From Streptomyces albogriseolus (lineage in GTDB: Bacteria > Actinomycetota > Actinomycetes > Streptomycetales > Streptomycetaceae), in NCBI GenBank assembly GCA_014650475.1, contig BMVA01000031.1, positions 1-49,601 of the forward strand: DNA of 49,601 nucleotides. Reading direction: 5' to 3'. Each line of letters opens with the position of its first letter. Position 1 is the stretch's first letter. A model generated the notes under the pieces. The model made no database searches. It worked only from the letters and a program-made list of their open reading frames with translations, and was not told where the DNA came from. The position numbers and the translations under genes were made by a program. This document shows, piece by piece, positions 41,558 through 49,601 of the stretch.

Positions 41558-44500
41558 TCACGCTCCCCCTGTCCCGGCGCCGAGGAGGGCGTGCGGCAGC
41601 CGGACCAGATCGCACCGGTCCTCACCTTGCAGCGCCATCACCAGCCCCTCCGCGTCCGTCGCGGCCGCGACGGCCTGCACGGCATACCCCCGGCCTGTGA
41701 TCCCCGTGCCCTCCAGCCACCGCTGCGACCACAGGTCCCACGGGCGGGACACCGACTCCCGCGTGCAGACCAGCAGCACCGGCTGCTCCACCGGGCCGGC
41801 GAACACCAGGGACGTGACGTCGGGAAAGACGCCCGGCAGCCGTTCCGGGGGGTGGGGACTCCCGTCGCCGGAGCAGTCCTTGACGTACACGCTCCCGTGG
41901 TCCGCCCAGGCCAGCAGGGGCATGGAGACGTCGTCCTCGTCGTCGTGGAGCTCCCCGAGCGCGAGGCAGGACGGGTCGGCGGTCAGCAGGACACGCTGCT
42001 CGACGCCCTGTTCGCCCTCGGTCCACACCCTCAGCTGGTCACTGAGATCACCGGCCGTCCAGTACGAACCGTCCCGCAGGACCCTCGCCTGGATCCCGCA
42101 GAATCCGCGGTCCGTGCGGATCACCCGCAGCGCGGCGCCGGCGGACGAGAGGTCGGCCGGGATCTCGTGGCGTACCAGCCGTCTGCCGTCCGCGACGCTC
42201 AGCCGCAGCGTGGCGCCGTCCGGGGCGCCGACGAGGCTCAGCGAGCGTGCGGGGGAGCCCGCGTCCCCGCCGAGCGGGATGTCCCGGTGGGTGACCACCG
42301 TCAGGCTGTCGTCGAGCCGCCACAGCCGCACGGACCGGCCCGCGGCCGCGGCGACCGCCCAGCCGTCCGCGGCCCGGACCGCGTCCACGGCCGTCACGGT
42401 CCGTCCGTCGTGCGGGAGCTCCATGGCCGGAAGGGAGGCCGGATCCTCCTGCCTCGGACGGGAGACCCGGATCCGGTCGCGCCACGCCCGGCACAGCAGG
42501 GGCGGGCCGTCCGGGGCGCCGGTGAGCGAGAGGACCGGGCGTTCGTTGCTCGGCCGCCGCCGGCTTCCGTAGCCGGTCTTCAGCGCGGGCGCCACGTCCA
42601 CCACGCGGAGGTAAGGGCCGTCGGCGATCGCGAGCAGCCCCTGACCGCCCGGCTCGAACGCCATGGCGCCCTCCCGTGGGGCGTCGAGCGCGATGGTGGC
42701 CTGGCGGTCCTCCCGCTCGACGGACCAGATCTGCACGGCGACCTCCTCGTATCCGGCGAGCAGCAGTTCGTCGCCGTGCCGTCCGAAGACCAGACCGCGC
42801 GTGTTCGACGGGTAGGTCCTCACGTCGTGCAGGACCGGCTCGCGGCCGGGCGCGGCCTCGCAGCGCAGCACGTGCACGGCGGTGCCGTCGGCCACGGCGA
42901 GGTAGCCCTCCCGGTCGGAGACCGGGAACGCCGCGGCCGCCATCGCAGGCGCGGCCGGCCTCACCCCGGCGTCCTCCACGCACGTCCGCAGTCCGGCGCC
43001 CCGGTGCCGGGAGAGGACCACCTCGAGCAGCTCCACCCGCTCCGCGCCCGCGGCCAGGACGAACATCCGCATGCCCAGGACGAGGACCGCCAGCTGGCGG
43101 ACGTCCGCGGTGCGGACCTGCGCCAGCCGGGTGTCCAGCCGGCTGGCGCCGTGCCAGGACCACACCCACAGCCGGTCACCGTCGGCCGCCAGGGCGACGC
43201 ACTCGCCCCCCAGTTCGGCCGCCGAGAGCGCTCGCACGCTGCCGCCCCACCGGTACTCCTGGCCGGGCAGCCTGGCTCCCGCGTGCCAGAAGTACACGGA
43301 CTGGTCGTCGCGGGCGACGGTGGCCCAGCGGGCGCCGGCGCCCACTTCGCGCACCTCGCTCAGCGGGCGTCCGCGTCCGTCGCCGCTCCGGGGCAGCCGC
43401 CGCGTCAGCAGCCGCGCGCCCGACTCCGGATGCAGGACCTGGATCTCCCCCAGCCCGCCGGCGGTCAGGGTGTCCGCCCGGGGTGACCCGGCCGGTCCGG
43501 CGCCGGCGCGCCAGCTCAGGGCCCGGGCGCCGCCGGAGGGCGCCACACGGCGCCATTCCGGGGGGTCGGGCGGCACGTCGGTCCAGTACTCCTCCCAGGG
43601 GAGGAAGCCGTCCTCGCGGCGCAGCGTCCGGTACGTCCCCTCGCGGTGGCTGACGAACGCGGTGGCGCTGAGCAGCGCCTTCCGCTCCAGCAGCAGCGAG
43701 TCGGACACCCGGCCGGACGCCCGGGGGAACGCGCCCGCGACCCGGCCGTACAGCGCGGCGCCGTCACAGTCCCTCGCCAGGCCCGCCGCGAGCGGCAGCA
43801 TGACGTCCGGATTCGTGCGCAGCAGGAAGTCCACGTCCCCGAACAGCTCGCGCAGTGCCTCGGGTCCCACCTGGGCGGCATGGGCGCCCAGGTACTCGAG
43901 CGTGTACTCGTCGGCCCCGCTCCAGTCGCCGCCGGCACCGGCGCGCAGCGCGTCGAGCACCCGGCGGTGCGCCTCACGCGTCGTCAGCCCGGCGTCGGTG
44001 AGGAAGAAGTCGCCGAAGCTCGGATGGGCCAGCTGGTACCGGGTCCGCCCGCTCGGGTGCCGGCCGTCCTTCTGTGCGGCGACGATGCCGCCGCCCGCGC
44101 TCCGGCACACCTGCCGCACGTCCCGCGCGGTGAGTTCCTCCGTACCGGGCTCGCGCAGTGCGTCGGCCAGCGTCAGCCAGGCGGCGTCCTGTGCCAGGCC
44201 GGGGCCCTGGGCCACCGCGAGCGCCCGCAGCACCTCGTGGGCGCGCCGTGCTCCGGGCTGCCCGGCGAGGTGGGCCGTCTCCTCCGTCAGCCGGGTCCTC
44301 AGGTCCGTGCCGCCGTCGCGCAGCCACGCGGTCAGCTCCGTCTCGGCGGCGACCGTGGTCCGCCGGGCGAGGCCGGTCGCGACCAGGCGGGCCACCAGGA
44401 ACGAGCCGTGACTCCGCTGCGCGACGGTCTCCGCCGTCCACTCCCGGTCCTCCTGCCGCGCCTCGCCCCGGTAGGGGGAGCCCTCCGTGTCCAGGACGGA

Positions 44501-46075
44501 CCGCACCATGCCGGCGATGCCCGCCCGGGCCTCCGCGTCGTCCCCCAGGACCAGGGGTTCCACGCTGAGTTCGAGGGCGTCCAGCAGCGACTCCTCGTCC
44601 GCGGGCGCGGTGGTACGCCGGCGGGGCTGGGCCCGGGTGGCGACGATCACCCGGACACCGAGCGTCTTCGCGAGCGGGCCGAGGACGTGCCGGGCGATCG
44701 CGTGCGCCTGGTCGGGCAGGGCCTCGTCGAGCCCGTCGAAGAGGAGGTTCACCGAACCCGCCTGGCCGACCAGTTGCTCGAACGCCTCCGTGAACCGCTC
44801 CGAGGTCACCGGTTCCTCCGGCAGCGGTGGCGCACCGTCGATCGCCGACAGGACCTCCCGCAGCTGGGCGGCGAGGGAATGCGCGGACTGCCCCTGACAG
44901 CTCAGCGCCGCGTGGACGGTTCCCGTGCGGGGGAGTGTCGCCGGGTCGAGGCCGGGACCGAGGGCCGCCCGCCAGCCGGGCAGCGAGGTGAGGGCCAGGC
45001 GGCCGAGCAGCGCGGTCTTCCCCGTGCCCGCCAGGCCCGTCACCGCGAGCATCCCCTGTGGATGGGTGTCCATCCAGCGCACGATCCGGCTCAGCGCCTC
45101 CCGCCGGCCCGCGAAGTGCCGGTGCAGGTGGCTGTTGTCCTCGAGGCCGAACTGCTCGGCCTCGATCCAGGGCTTCCGCCGGGTCAGCGTGGCCGGTGTG
45201 TACGGGCGCCGGTCGGACCGCTGGTGGAACGGGTTGTCGAGGAAGCTGTTGGGCAGCGCCCGGATCTCCCAGCAGTCCGGCCGCTGCGCCCGTTCGTCCA
45301 GACCGTCGTCCGCGGCGCGTGCGTCCACCGCCTGGCACAGGTAGGGCAGCGGCAGATACAGCGCCTGCGGCTCGAACGGGCGGGACGCGTCGTCCGCCGT
45401 GAAGTCCGGCTTGGCCAGCGCCTCCTCCAGCCAGGTCACCCACCGGCCGGCCGGCACCTGGGCGTCCGCCCCCGAGGTGCCCATGACGGCGAAGCCCTTC
45501 CGCCGGCTCTCCCATGCCCGGACCACCGCGGGGTCGCGCTGCAGCTCCACGGCATGGCGCACCGCCTCGGTCAGCGAGTTGTAGCTCTGCGAGGAGCAGG
45601 CGTCGACGATCAGCAGGGTGTCCGCCTCGAACTCCGGACGCAGCAGCAAGCCCACCAGTTCGAGCAGCGGAACGGCCTTGTCCGGGTCGAACTCCCCCGA
45701 CTCCCAGGAGTCGGCGCAGGCGAGGAAGTAGCCCTCGTCACGGCGCTGGACGCCGTGCCCCGTCCAGTAGAGGATCTTCCGCTCGGCGCCGTCGGCCAGG
45801 AACTCCTCCAGCCCGGCCCACAGCTGCTGCCGGGTCGCCCCTCGCCGGTCGGCGCGCAGCGTGGCCCGGAATCCGAGCCGCTCCCGCACCGTCCGGGTGA
45901 ACCGGTCACGCACCTCGGTCAGCTGCGGCCGGCTCAGCCGCTGCCGCTCCGCCGGGTCCGGATGCACGTACTCCGGTACGGCGACCGTGCCCACCAGGCG
46001 GGAAAAGCGGTCCTCGGTCTTCGGTAACGCCGGTCGGCCTTCCGTGCTGCTCCGTACCATGAGCTTCGACAGCAC
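41558..46075 (-). CDS. Caspase-like peptidase / NACHT-type ATPase / beta-propeller protein
   Basis: The protein has 1505 residues from GTG 46075 (ATG 46060 is an alternative). Residues ~20-250 are a caspase-like C14 peptidase with the His/Cys dyad: H107 in KILYWTGHGVQ and C160 in LLIVDACSSQSYN. Residues ~320-650 form a STAND/NACHT-type ATPase with P-loop 347-354 (GLAGTGKT), Walker B 443-451 (NLLFDGLDE) and a sensor arginine in VIVATRAQPR. A helical segment to ~810 is followed by repeated W/D beta strands to the end, consistent with one or two WD40-like propellers. Such proteins sense a trigger through the propeller, oligomerise on ATP and activate the protease. The first catalytic and ATPase motifs are all intact. 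Confidence 0.92.
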   Translation of the reverse strand: MLSKLMVRSSTEGRPALPKTEDRFSRLVGTVAVPEYVHPDPAERQRLSRPQLTEVRDRFTRTVRERLGFRATLRADRRGATRQQLWAGLEEFLADGAERKILYWTGHGVQRRDEGYFLACADSWESGEFDPDKAVPLLELVGLLLRPEFEADTLLIVDACSSQSYNSLTEAVRHAVELQRDPAVVRAWESRRKGFAVMGTSGADAQVPAGRWVTWLEEALAKPDFTADDASRPFEPQALYLPLPYLCQAVDARAADDGLDERAQRPDCWEIRALPNSFLDNPFHQRSDRRPYTPATLTRRKPWIEAEQFGLEDNSHLHRHFAGRREALSRIVRWMDTHPQGMLAVTGLAGTGKTALLGRLALTSLPGWRAALGPGLDPATLPRTGTVHAALSCQGQSAHSLAAQLREVLSAIDGAPPLPEEPVTSERFTEAFEQLVGQAGSVNLLFDGLDEALPDQAHAIARHVLGPLAKTLGVRVIVATRAQPRRRTTAPADEESLLDALELSVEPLVLGDDAEARAGIAGMVRSVLDTEGSPYRGEARQEDREWTAETVAQRSHGSFLVARLVATGLARRTTVAAETELTAWLRDGGTDLRTRLTEETAHLAGQPGARRAHEVLRALAVAQGPGLAQDAAWLTLADALREPGTEELTARDVRQVCRSAGGGIVAAQKDGRHPSGRTRYQLAHPSFGDFFLTDAGLTTREAHRRVLDALRAGAGGDWSGADEYTLEYLGAHAAQVGPEALRELFGDVDFLLRTNPDVMLPLAAGLARDCDGAALYGRVAGAFPRASGRVSDSLLLERKALLSATAFVSHREGTYRTLRREDGFLPWEEYWTDVPPDPPEWRRVAPSGGARALSWRAGAGPAGSPRADTLTAGGLGEIQVLHPESGARLLTRRLPRSGDGRGRPLSEVREVGAGARWATVARDDQSVYFWHAGARLPGQEYRWGGSVRALSAAELGGECVALAADGDRLWVWSWHGASRLDTRLAQVRTADVRQLAVLVLGMRMFVLAAGAERVELLEVVLSRHRGAGLRTCVEDAGVRPAAPAMAAAAFPVSDREGYLAVADGTAVHVLRCEAAPGREPVLHDVRTYPSNTRGLVFGRHGDELLLAGYEEVAVQIWSVEREDRQATIALDAPREGAMAFEPGGQGLLAIADGPYLRVVDVAPALKTGYGSRRRPSNERPVLSLTGAPDGPPLLCRAWRDRIRVSRPRQEDPASLPAMELPHDGRTVTAVDAVRAADGWAVAAAAGRSVRLWRLDDSLTVVTHRDIPLGGDAGSPARSLSLVGAPDGATLRLSVADGRRLVRHEIPADLSSAGAALRVIRTDRGFCGIQARVLRDGSYWTAGDLSDQLRVWTEGEQGVEQRVLLTADPSCLALGELHDDEDDVSMPLLAWADHGSVYVKDCSGDGSPHPPERLPGVFPDVTSLVFAGPVEQPVLLVCTRESVSRPWDLWSQRWLEGTGITGRGYAVQAVAAATDAEGLVMALQGEDRCDLVRLPHALLGAGTGGA

Positions 46076-46120
46076 CCCCCGTGAGTGTCCACCACAGCCT
46101 GTTTACCAGGGGAGTCGGCG

Positions 46121-47110
46121 ATGCGTGACAGATTCACCGTGGTTGGCCGGGCGACGGACTGTCACCTCTTCGAGGGTGACGGCGTCCAGGCCATCGACGA
46201 GGACAACGTCCACATCAAGTACACGCCGGAGAGGGTGCAGTTCCCGGAGGAGATCGCGGGCTGGCGGCGTGCGATCGAGGCGGAGGAGGAGCGCAAGGAG
46301 GCCGCCGGGCTGCCGCACCGGTGGAACAACGCGCGTTTCGCGGTCGAGCGGGTCGTGGTGTCCCGGACGCACCTCGCCGAGGTCCCCGTGGTCTCGCTGG
46401 CCTTCCGGGACGCCGACTACTTCGACTTCCTCACCACCTCGCTCAATCTGGACCGCCGGCAGAAGAACGGCCTCACGCTGCGCGAGCAGTACCTCGAGGG
46501 CAGTGACCCGGTCGACGCGCCGTCCTGGATGAACTGCAGCTTCGGCGTCAACGTGGCCCTGGAGACCGGCAAGGACGGCAAGATGCTGTTCTCCCGGCGC
46601 AGCGCCCAGGTCGCCGGGCCGAACAGCGCGCGGTGGAACTCCTCGGCCAACGAGGGGATCGCCCGGCAGCACGACCTGCCCGCGGACGGAAGCCCGATCA
46701 GTCTCCACGCGGTCGCACGCCGCGCCCTCCTCGAGGAGCTCGCCGTGTACGACGGGGACGCGACCGACATCGAACTGCTCGGGCTGGGGCTCGACGTCGT
46801 CAACCACCAGTGGGCGGCGTTCTTCCGCGCCGTGGCGCCCGAGCTCGACGAGGCGACGCTGCGCCTCCGGTGGACCCGCGGGGTCACCGACAAGTGGGAA
46901 CACGACCGCTTCGAGTTCGTGGACGCGGAGCCGGAGTCGGTCTTCGGCTTCATCGCGGACGAACCGGAGGAGCGGTGGACACCGTGCGCACCGACTCTCT
47001 TCTACCTCGCCCTGGTACGCGGCGCCGTCCGGCGCGCGAACGGTGACCCGGCGGCCCGCTTCCTCGTGGAGCAGGCGGAACAGAAGGTCATCAGGGACCG
47101 CGGTCTGTGA
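46121..47110 (+). CDS. Nudix-like protein divergent from the caspase-ATPase gene
   Basis: The protein has 329 residues. ATG at 46121 follows GGGGAG; an in-frame GTG at 46085 lacks a ribosome site. Residues ~80-230 have the run of a Nudix fold: SFGVNVALETGKDGKMLFSRRS, then SANEGIARQHD ... LHAVARRALLEELAVYDGDATDIELLGLG. RRALLEELAV matches the helix of the Nudix box (REUxEExGU), but the preceding glycine-glutamate part is interrupted by an insertion. Pyrophosphatase activity is therefore uncertain, and it may be a nucleotide-sensing version. The start is 45-60 bases from the caspase-ATPase start, so the two share a divergent promoter region and probably a function. Confidence 0.8.
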   Translation: MRDRFTVVGRATDCHLFEGDGVQAIDEDNVHIKYTPERVQFPEEIAGWRRAIEAEEERKEAAGLPHRWNNARFAVERVVVSRTHLAEVPVVSLAFRDADYFDFLTTSLNLDRRQKNGLTLREQYLEGSDPVDAPSWMNCSFGVNVALETGKDGKMLFSRRSAQVAGPNSARWNSSANEGIARQHDLPADGSPISLHAVARRALLEELAVYDGDATDIELLGLGLDVVNHQWAAFFRAVAPELDEATLRLRWTRGVTDKWEHDRFEFVDAEPESVFGFIADEPEERWTPCAPTLFYLALVRGAVRRANGDPAARFLVEQAEQKVIRDRGL

Positions 47111-47144
47111 ACGGTGGAGGTGCCGAAGCAGGCACCCCCACCGG

Positions 47145-47342
47145 CTAGGCAGACCGGGGCCGCACCGCGTGCGTGTCCGGGGCGGGCTCCTCCGCGTCCT
47201 CGGCCCAGATCTCCTCTTCGCCGAAGTCCGGGGCCTGGAAGGGCTGCGTCGTCGGAGGCGGCGATCCGGTGGAACTGCGTGTCTGCCCGGCCGGGGCCGA
47301 GAACAGCGATGTGGCGTCGATGAGAGTTCTGCCTTTCGTCAC
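47145..47342 (-). CDS. Possible 65-residue acidic peptide
   Basis: GTG at 47342; no clear ribosome site. The product has an N-terminal MTKGRTLIDATSLFSAPAG, a TTQPFQAPDF middle, an acidic EEEIWAEDAEEPAPD patch and a basic end. Composition is more protein-like than the shadow frames, and the layout (leader-like start, Ser/Thr/Pro core) resembles small precursor peptides, but no modification enzymes are adjacent. It lies between the Nudix-like gene (convergent) and the CarD-like gene (46 bases upstream, same strand). Confidence 0.35.
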   Translation of the reverse strand: MTKGRTLIDATSLFSAPAGQTRSSTGSPPPTTQPFQAPDFGEEEIWAEDAEEPAPDTHAVRPRSA

Positions 47343-47387
47343 AGGCCGCGGAGAGGGCCTGAGGTGCCCTGACCGCGCACGGCGGTC

Positions 47388-47609
47388 CTAGAGCTTGGTC
47401 ATCTTGGGGTACGGGCTCAGGATCCGCATCTGCGCCGAGCCGAAGTCCACGAGCGCCGCGACCCCGTCCTCGATGCCGACCACCCGGCCGAGGCCGTACA
47501 CGTCGTGGGTGACCTGGTCGCCGGTGTCGAAGTGCTTGGGAGCCGGTGCGACCGGGGCCTTGAAGGGGCTGGTGGGCAGATGACGCTTGGGCGCCGCGGG
47601 CTTAGTCAT
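47388..47609 (-). CDS. Small Tudor/CarD-like protein
   Basis: The protein has 73 residues, ATG at 47609. A disordered N-terminus (MTKPAAPKRHLPTSPFKAP) precedes a compact beta-barrel: FDTGDQVTHDVYGLGRVVGIEDGVAALVDFGSAQMRI. The GDxVxHxxYGxGxV pattern is shared by CarD/Mfd RNA-polymerase-interacting domains and UvrD-type C-terminal Tudor domains. A role in transcription or repair complexes is plausible but not shown. It appears monocistronic, upstream of tRNA-Ser on the same strand in an otherwise conserved region. Confidence 0.82.
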   Translation of the reverse strand: MTKPAAPKRHLPTSPFKAPVAPAPKHFDTGDQVTHDVYGLGRVVGIEDGVAALVDFGSAQMRILSPYPKMTKL

Positions 47610-47766
47610 GTCTCAGTATGCGCCTTCATGGGCTCCGCCCGCTGTGGTCATGGGCACAGCCCAGGACGGAAGCGACCGTGCCGCGCCACTGACCTGGGAC
47701 GGCGCGGACGCGGGCCTGCTCCACGTATGTGACGGGGGTCATACTGTGGGGAGGGAGGCGGACAAC

Positions 47767-47804
47767 GTCGAAGGGCCCCACCGCGAACGGTGGGGCCCTT
47801 CGAC
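47767..47804. terminator. Terminator of tRNA-Ser(GGA)
   Basis: GTCGAAGGGCCCCACCG, loop CGAA, CGGTGGGGCCCTTCGAC is a perfect 17-bp stem 22 bases after the 3' end of the minus-strand tRNA. It is symmetrical enough to work in both directions. Confidence 0.9.
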
Positions 47805-47826
47805 ATCGTGCCCGGTGAGGCACTGG

Positions 47827-47911
47827 CGGAGGATACGAGATTCGAACTCGTGAGGGGTTGCCCCCAACACGCTTTCCAAGCGTGCGCCCTAGGCCTCTAG
47901 GCGAATCCTCC
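47827..47911 (-). tRNA. tRNA-Ser(GGA)
   Basis: The minus strand reads acceptor GGAGGAT ... ATCCTCC with discriminator G. The anticodon arm is CACGC-TTGGAAA-GCGTG (anticodon GGA, codons UCC/UCU), a class II long variable arm follows, and the T loop is ACGAGTTCGAATCTCGT. It is 85 bases long, with no encoded CCA. It matches the length and layout of the tRNA-Ser(CGA) at 26229. Confidence 0.96.
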
Positions 47912-47987
47912 GCCGGAAACATTACATGACCGAGAGGAGTGCTCGCGAACTCGTTCCCGCCCCGGCGGATGAGGTAGCCTCTGCGTA

Positions 47988-48073
47988 GCCCCTCACGCGG
48001 CGCTATCTGACTGAACTCCCCCAGGGCCGGAAGGCAGCAAGGGTAGGTCGGCTCTGGCGGGTGCGTGGGGGGC
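47988..48073 (+). ncRNA. ffs: Signal recognition particle RNA (small bacterial type)
   Basis: The apical domain contains the universal SRP core: CCAGGGCCGGAAGGCAGCA and then AGGGTAGGTCGGCTCTGG. The ends pair as GCCCCTCACGC (47988-47998) with GCGTGGGGGGC (48063-48073). The RNA binds Ffh and directs co-translational membrane targeting. TAGCCT at 47975-47980 is a fitting -10, seven bases before the 5' end. Its position directly before dnaX is the usual Streptomyces arrangement. Confidence 0.93.
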
Positions 48074-48130
48074 GCTTGCGTTCTCCGGCGTCCGGTCCGG
48101 TTGTCGGTGCGCGCCTATAACCTCGTAGAC

Positions 48131-49601
48131 GTGTCGTCTCTCGCGCTGTACCGCCGCTACCGACCCGAGTCCTTCGCCGAGGTCATCGGGCAGGAGCATG
48201 TCACCGACCCGCTGCAGCAGGCGCTGCGGAACAACCGGGTCAATCACGCGTACCTGTTCAGCGGACCCCGCGGCTGCGGCAAGACGACCAGTGCGCGGAT
48301 CCTCGCGCGCTGCCTGAACTGCGAGCAGGGACCCACCCCCACCCCGTGCGGCACCTGCCAGTCCTGCCGCGACCTCGCGCGCAACGGGCCCGGTTCGATC
48401 GACGTCATCGAGATCGACGCCGCGTCCCACGGCGGTGTGGACGACGCCCGTGACCTGCGGGAGAAGGCGTTCTTCGGGCCCGCGTCCAGCCGGTACAAGA
48501 TCTACATCATCGACGAGGCCCACATGGTCACGTCGGCCGGTTTCAACGCGCTGCTCAAGGTCGTCGAGGAGCCGCCGGAGCATCTGAAGTTCATCTTCGC
48601 GACCACCGAGCCCGAGAAGGTCATCGGGACGATCCGGTCGCGCACGCACCACTACCCGTTCCGGCTGGTGCCGCCCGGCACGCTCCGCGAGTACCTCGGC
48701 GAGGTGTGCCAGAAGGAGGGCATCGCCGTCGAGGAGGGCGTGCTGCCGCTGGTGGTGCGGGCCGGCGCCGGTTCCGTGCGTGACTCCATGTCCGTCATGG
48801 ACCAGCTGCTCGCCGGCGCCGGGGAGGAGGGCGTGACGTACGCCATGGCCACCTCCCTGCTCGGCTACACGGACGGCTCGCTGCTCGACTCCGTCGTCGA
48901 GGCCTTCGCCACCGGTGACGGAGCCGCCGCCTTCGAGGTCGTCGACCGGGTGATCGAGGGCGGCAACGACCCGCGCCGCTTCGTCGCCGACCTGCTGGAG
49001 CGGCTGCGTGACCTGGTCATCCTCGCCGCCGTCCCCGACGCCGCCGACAAGGGCCTGATCGACGCCCCCGCCGACGTCATCGAGCGCATGCAGGCGCAGG
49101 CCGGCACGTTCGGGCCCGCCGAGCTCGGCCGCGCCGCCGACATCGTCAACGCGGGCCTCACCGAGATGCGTGGCGCCACCTCGCCCCGGCTCCAGCTGGA
49201 GCTGATCTGCGCGCGCGTGCTGCTGCCCGCCGCGTACGGCGACGAGCGCTCGCTCATGGCCCGGCTGGACCGCATCGAGCGCGGGGTGCAGTTCTCCGCG
49301 GGCGGTGCGGCCGCCGGCGTGCCCGCCCTGGGATACGTCCCCGGACCGGAGGCCCACCACGGGGCAGCCGCTCCGGCTCCGGACGCCGTCGAGCCCGGCG
49401 GGGGTCCCGCCGCGGCCCGCGCCGCCGTGCGGACGCAGGGGCAGCCGACGCCCGCGACCGCGCCCTCTCCGGACCGGACGCAGGCCCAGACGCAGGCTCC
49501 GGCTCCCGCCCCGGCCCCGCCCCCTGCCGCGCCTCAGGCACCCCCGGCCGCGCCGGCGCCCGCCACACCCGCCCCCGGCGCCTGGCCCACCGCCACCCCG
49601 G
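48131..49601 (+). CDS. dnaX: DNA polymerase III gamma/tau subunit, 3' end outside window
   Basis: 490 residues are visible from GTG 48131 (MSSLALYRRYRPESFAEVIGQ). The AAA+ clamp-loader motifs are complete: Walker A GPRGCGKTTSA, the four-cysteine zinc module (RCLNCEQGPTPTPCGTCQSC), Walker B IYIIDEAHM, sensor 1 FIFATTEPEKV and the SRC-like TIRSRTHHYPF. After ~residue 380 the sequence becomes an alanine/proline/glutamine-rich linker, as usual in actinobacterial tau, and continues past the window. It is the motor subunit of the clamp loader in the replisome. TATAAC at 48116-48121 ends ten bases before the GTG and no ribosome site is present, so the message is probably leaderless. Confidence 0.97.
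   Translation, partial: MSSLALYRRYRPESFAEVIGQEHVTDPLQQALRNNRVNHAYLFSGPRGCGKTTSARILARCLNCEQGPTPTPCGTCQSCRDLARNGPGSIDVIEIDAASHGGVDDARDLREKAFFGPASSRYKIYIIDEAHMVTSAGFNALLKVVEEPPEHLKFIFATTEPEKVIGTIRSRTHHYPFRLVPPGTLREYLGEVCQKEGIAVEEGVLPLVVRAGAGSVRDSMSVMDQLLAGAGEEGVTYAMATSLLGYTDGSLLDSVVEAFATGDGAAAFEVVDRVIEGGNDPRRFVADLLERLRDLVILAAVPDAADKGLIDAPADVIERMQAQAGTFGPAELGRAADIVNAGLTEMRGATSPRLQLELICARVLLPAAYGDERSLMARLDRIERGVQFSAGGAAAGVPALGYVPGPEAHHGAAAPAPDAVEPGGGPAAARAAVRTQGQPTPATAPSPDRTQAQTQAPAPAPAPPPAAPQAPPAAPAPATPAPGAWPTATP

Noticed and set aside
47705-47760. Second CRP-like site or promoter near TATGTGACGGGGGTCATACT
   Set aside because: The symmetry is imperfect, no plus-strand gene follows, and the position next to a bidirectional terminator makes it weak.

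Overview
The window is high-GC actinobacterial DNA, almost certainly a Streptomyces chromosome. The evidence is the extreme GC bias at third codon positions, frequent GTG starts and ATGA/GTGA stop-start overlaps, TAGGGT-type leaderless promoters, paired SigB/SigF-type sigma factors, and the order sigN - sigF - Dabb protein - tRNA-Ser - tadA - upp ... tRNA-Ser - ffs - dnaX, which I recall from S. coelicolor and could not check here.

1-2993 is the distal end of an integrated mobile element. It holds a nested 150-base palindrome, an unknown protein paired with an XRE-ImmA/IrrE metalloprotease regulator, and a broken 3' half of tRNA-Arg(ACG) that is the attachment scar. The tRNA's own terminator follows, so chromosomal DNA begins near 2994.

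3000-23100 is accessory chromosome: a secreted PA14/fibronectin-III protein, a SpoIIE-type phosphatase, a berberine-bridge-type flavoprotein behind a perfect CRP-like palindrome, a K+ channel, a DUF2797 protein, and an amidohydrolase with an expanding alanine-repeat leader. A four-gene operon follows (response regulator, histidine kinase, GT2-GtrA glycosyltransferase, GT39-type transferase). Next come a PPOX pseudogene interrupted by a small palindromic repeat, a STAS protein, and a marR - exporter - yceI group. In that group both the exporter and the YceI protein carry carboxypeptidase-regulatory-like domains.

23200-32400 is mostly conserved housekeeping and developmental sequence: two tandem sigma factors, small membrane and stress proteins, TadA with its partner, upp, a LytR-C protein and an HhH-GPD protein. 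A 1.3-kb gene-free stretch at 27393-28675 carries a 119-bp tandem repeat.

32400-36400 is an iron-controlled locus. A DmdR/IdeR-type iron box lies between a siderophore-interacting protein and a divergent operon of penicillin-acylase-type hydrolase, IucB-type acetyltransferase, cupin and SDR oxidoreductase.

38287-47110 is the most interesting block. A three-gene operon encodes a caspase-like peptidase/NACHT-type ATPase/beta-propeller protein (1505 aa), an LCAT-like hydrolase whose nucleophile position is glycine, and a pentapeptide-repeat membrane protein. A Nudix-like gene is divergently transcribed from the same intergenic region. I read this as a candidate undescribed conflict or immunity system. 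After it come a small Tudor/CarD-like gene, tRNA-Ser(GGA), the SRP RNA gene and the start of dnaX, which runs off the window.
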